NCBI RefSeq assembly: GCF_001274785.1
Contig: NZ_LHPI01000019.1
Coordinates: 124,001-188,000, forward strand
Reading direction: 5' to 3'
DNA: 64,000 bases
Source of the DNA: Vibrio hepatarius
Lineage (GTDB): Bacteria; Pseudomonadota; Gammaproteobacteria; Enterobacterales; Vibrionaceae
Part shown: in pieces, positions 61,642-64,000 of the stretch
How the letters are laid out: the number at the start of each line of letters is the position of its first letter
Numbering within the stretch: position 1 is the stretch's first letter
The notes under the pieces: generated by a model
The model's input: the letters and a program-made list of their open reading frames with translations, nothing else
Databases searched by the model: none
What the model was told of the DNA's origin: nothing
Position numbers and translations under genes: made by a program

Positions 61642-62553
61642 ATGAGCAATATAAACAAAGATGTGATGGGTGATTGTGAGCTTGGTGAAAGATGTGGTTC
61701 TGTTCGAATGGTGCTGCAGCCAAGGGATAAAGATTTAGGTGGCTTTTCTGTTCGCCGTTCATTACCTACAAGACAACTTAAAACCATCGGGCCTTGGATT
61801 TTCTTTGATCACATGGGACCTGCTACCTTTCCAGCGGGCGAGGGGATTAATGTGCGTCCTCATCCCCATATCGGTATCGCGACAGTCACTTATTTATTTG
61901 ACGGTGAGATTTTACATCGAGATTCGCTTGGCAACGTTCAGCCCATCACTCCGGGCGATATTAACTTAATGGTGGCGGGCAGTGGTATCGTCCATTCTGA
62001 GCGTGAACGACCAGAAGTCACTCAAACGGATCACAGCGTAAATGCTTTGCAGCTTTGGCTCGCGTTACCATCAGATCATGAAGAAGACGAGCCTGCCTTT
62101 CATCACTACCCCTCAAGTTCAGTTCCAGCCGTTCGTGTTGACGACGTTCCTATTCGCGTGATGATGGGAAGTGCTTATGGTGTGATATCTCCGGTCAAAG
62201 CATTCTCAAAAACACTCTATCTTGAAGCCGAGCTAAAACGAGGCCAATCATTGTTGTTGCCAACAAGCGAAGAAATGGGCGTGTATGTGGTGCACGGTCA
62301 TTTACGTGCTAAAGACACCGATATGCCACAGCATTCTATGGTTGTCTTGGATAACCCTCAAGGCGTAGTTATCGAGGCAACGCAAGACTCCCGCATTGCT
62401 GTGATAGGCGGTGATAGCCTTGGGAAGCGATTTATTGACTGGAATTTTGTCTCTAGCCGCAAAGAGCGGATTGAACAAGCCAAAGATGACTGGACACAAG
62501 GTCGATTTGCGAAAATTCCCGGTGATGACAAGGAACTTATCCCTTTACCTTAA
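61642..62553 (+). CDS. pirin-family cupin protein
   Basis: The 303-residue protein has the pirin N-terminal domain with metal ligands in FFDHMGPATF, VRPHPHIGIATVTYLFDGEILHRDSLG and GSGIVHSER, and the C-terminal cupin-like domain (VYVVHGHLRAKD). Bacterial pirins are iron-binding; some have quercetinase activity and some bind metabolic enzymes. An AGGA site lies upstream of ATG 61642. It is a single gene convergent with a small minus-strand gene, with no link to region 3 evident. Confidence 0.93.
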   Translation: MSNINKDVMGDCELGERCGSVRMVLQPRDKDLGGFSVRRSLPTRQLKTIGPWIFFDHMGPATFPAGEGINVRPHPHIGIATVTYLFDGEILHRDSLGNVQPITPGDINLMVAGSGIVHSERERPEVTQTDHSVNALQLWLALPSDHEEDEPAFHHYPSSSVPAVRVDDVPIRVMMGSAYGVISPVKAFSKTLYLEAELKRGQSLLLPTSEEMGVYVVHGHLRAKDTDMPQHSMVVLDNPQGVVIEATQDSRIAVIGGDSLGKRFIDWNFVSSRKERIEQAKDDWTQGRFAKIPGDDKELIPLP

Positions 62554-62563
62554 GTGGGGTATT

Positions 62564-62902
62564 TTACAGCGAATGAACCTGCGCTTGAGTGAGCCGAGAA
62601 AGCATCGTCTCGCGTCGAAGGTCGAGGATTTCATCGATTAGCTTTTGTTTGGCATTTAGGCCGAAATGCTCGGCGTAGTTATTGATTTTAACCACTTCAT
62701 CCGCGTGTAGGCGGTAAACTTCACTCTTTAAACGCGTCTTCACTTCACTTTTGATTAAGCCTTGCTGTTGGAGTAGCTGAACGATCTTCTCGTCTTTCGG
62801 GTGAGTTTTTTGTCCCATTTCAATATGTTGCTGTTGTTCAAATTGCCGAGAGAGCCTACTTGTCGAGTGTGACAAGTTTATGACTAATTCAGTCTTGAAC
62901 AT
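62564..62902 (-). CDS. hypothetical protein, 112 residues
   Basis: No family was recognised. The frame from ATG 62902 encodes a helical, charged, soluble protein (HPKDEKIVQLLQQQGLIKSEVKTRLKSEVYRLHADEVVKINNYAEHFGLNAKQKLIDEILDLRRE is its regular core, given here as key segment 52-113 in part: KDEKIVQLLQQQ and QKLIDEILDLRRE). An internal ATG at 62818 is an alternative start. Neither start has a strong ribosome site. It is convergent with the pirin gene, 10 bases apart. Confidence 0.55.
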   Translation of the reverse strand: MFKTELVINLSHSTSRLSRQFEQQQHIEMGQKTHPKDEKIVQLLQQQGLIKSEVKTRLKSEVYRLHADEVVKINNYAEHFGLNAKQKLIDEILDLRRETMLSRLTQAQVHSL

Positions 62903-63286
62903 GCTGCGTTTCGAAAATGGGAGGAAAATGGTAAAGGAGCAGAAGGCAAAGTCACTTCTGTTTAACCTATAGTGAACTTACTCGTTGATTAGAAAGTGTT
63001 TATGCAGTCCGCGACAGCCTTTGTCTGTAACAACCACTTCGCGGTATCTAGGAATTATCTCAACCCAGCGGTTACTTTCAAAAAATCGAGTAGAGATGCG
63101 CGTAAATGCCCGCCAACATGGAACTATGTGACTTGTACGACTCGGATGGTTTGAGATTTGTGAGGAGCCGTATTTACCGACCATACATCATACTTTAAGA
63201 TAATTATCACCATAAATTCAGTTATTTGACCAATTAAGTCTAATATATGGTTATGGATGTAAATTCGAGATAAGGCTGAGATATTC
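62903..63286. other. intergenic region before the CHASE sensor gene
   Basis: No well-supported gene. A minus-strand frame at 62978-63184 (68 codons) has no good ribosome site and no recognised family; it could be a gene remnant. The promoter of the sensor gene should lie near 63190-63270, which is AT-rich. Confidence 0.4.
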
Positions 63287-64000
63287 GTGTTACTAAGGAC
63301 GTACAAATTCAACCCATGGTATTTCGTTTTTTTGACGATAGCGTACCTCTTGTTTTCTCATACTGTAATCGGCTTGGTTAGCGATAAATTTGTTGAAAAA
63401 CAGGTGCAACAGGTAAGAAAAGAAGTACAGCATGAGCTGGCTTTGGTTCGATACGCTATAGAAGCGAATGTTTATCGGGATACTTTCCTTGCCGATAGCT
63501 TTGCCTCGTTTGTGGCCCTTAACCCTGATTTTGCGATGAAAAACTGGAGTGTTATCTCAGAGCAACTTCTATCCAAAGCAAGACTAGTAAGAAACATAGG
63601 CTTGGCGCCCAATGACATCATATCTCACGTTTATCCTTTGGAAGGGAACGAAAAAGCCGTCGGGTTAGATTTTCGTACCGTTCCTAATCAGTACAAAACT
63701 GTGCTGCTCGCGAAAGAGAGTAAGAATGTATATATCGCCGGACCATTAGAGCTGGTGCAAGGGGGCAGGGCAATTATCGCTCGATATCCAATATTCACTG
63801 ATATACCACATAATAATGAATATTGGGGGGGACTCAGTGTTGTGATTAACTATGAAAAGTTAATCGAAAAGTCAAACCTTCACACGTTGAAAGGAGTAGA
63901 CATTGCTCTAGTGGCTAGTCAACAAGATCAACTAATCGAAGGGGACGAAAAGGTTATAACGGAGTACGATGTCATTTATCCCATCTACCTGCCCAATGGT
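63287..64000 (+). CDS. CHASE-domain membrane sensor protein, N-terminal part
   Basis: The frame is open from GTG 63287 to the window edge (238 codons). An in-frame stop at 63260-63262 limits the start, and AAGG lies 11 bases upstream of the GTG. A membrane helix (WYFVFLTIAYLLFSHTVIGLV) is followed by a periplasmic domain resembling CHASE (SEQLLSKARLVRNIGLAPND, VGLDFRTVPNQYKTVLLAKES, GGRAIIARYPIF). CHASE domains sense small extracellular molecules and feed GGDEF, EAL or histidine-kinase outputs. The output domain lies beyond the window. Confidence 0.78.
   Translation, partial: MLLRTYKFNPWYFVFLTIAYLLFSHTVIGLVSDKFVEKQVQQVRKEVQHELALVRYAIEANVYRDTFLADSFASFVALNPDFAMKNWSVISEQLLSKARLVRNIGLAPNDIISHVYPLEGNEKAVGLDFRTVPNQYKTVLLAKESKNVYIAGPLELVQGGRAIIARYPIFTDIPHNNEYWGGLSVVINYEKLIEKSNLHTLKGVDIALVASQQDQLIEGDEKVITEYDVIYPIYLPNG

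Noticed and set aside
62978..63184. 68-codon minus-strand frame before the CHASE sensor gene
   Set aside because: No good ribosome site, no recognised family and an odd composition at its start. The second half reads somewhat like protein, so a gene remnant remains possible, but I cannot support a gene.

Overview
The window looks like a Vibrio (gammaproteobacterial) chromosome segment, possibly from the smaller chromosome, although the sequence does not prove that. The basis is the Vibrio-like gene content (KdgR regulon, MATE pump, NfsA, MarC, PldA, a CspA-like protein, TAXI-TRAP) and moderate G+C with AT-rich intergenic DNA. No rRNA, tRNA, CRISPR array or intact insertion sequence was recognised.

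Region 1 (about 1-39.6 kb) is a large catabolic locus for a sulfated, fucosylated, uronic-acid-containing polysaccharide, glycosaminoglycan-like. It encodes a secreted PL8-type lyase with a C-terminal DNRLRE/CBM96-like domain and a second PL8-type protein without a signal peptide. Outer-membrane entry is offered by an OprD/chitoporin-like porin and a general porin. An Opp-type ABC importer has two paralogous binding proteins, two permeases and one fused double ATPase. The remaining enzymes lack signal peptides and should be cytoplasmic: three formylglycine sulfatases, their radical-SAM maturase (anSME), a GH88 unsaturated glucuronyl hydrolase, a GH29 fucosidase, a DUF2264 protein and a GH112 galactosyl-HexNAc phosphorylase. 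Products are channelled through KduD, KdgK and Eda (unsaturated uronate to pyruvate and glyceraldehyde 3-phosphate) and through GalT and GalE (galactose 1-phosphate from GH112). A SulP permease can move sulfate, and an MCP may sense the substrate. An IclR-family KdgR-like regulator is encoded at the end. A recurring 15-bp palindrome (TNAAANNNNRTTTNA) precedes most transcription units and fits a KdgR operator.

Region 2 (about 39.7-50.7 kb) is housekeeping and accessory DNA: a MATE pump divergent from a LysR regulator, a second KDPG aldolase, an HDOD protein, a DUF4344 metallopeptidase and a 95%-identical 114-bp copy of that gene's 5' end. It continues with an Ig-like lipoprotein, NfsA, MarC, outer-membrane phospholipase A, a cluster of three very small genes and a cold-shock protein.

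Region 3 (about 50.7-61.5 kb) is a second catabolic locus with two divergent operons. The minus operon encodes an iron alcohol dehydrogenase, a DapA/NanA-fold lyase, a TAXI-TRAP importer (binding protein and fused permease), a cytoplasmic Asp-box sialidase-like protein, a YhcH-family protein and an SDR. The plus operon encodes a DUF1537 acid-sugar kinase, a PdxA2-type dehydrogenase and a DeoR regulator, all with overlapping start and stop codons. Two matching palindromes lie in the divergent control region. The gene set suggests a pathway that splits a 2-keto-3-deoxy sugar acid and sends a four-carbon acid to DHAP; the substrate is unknown.

Region 4 (61.5-64 kb) holds a pirin, a small hypothetical protein and the start of a CHASE-domain membrane sensor cut by the window edge.
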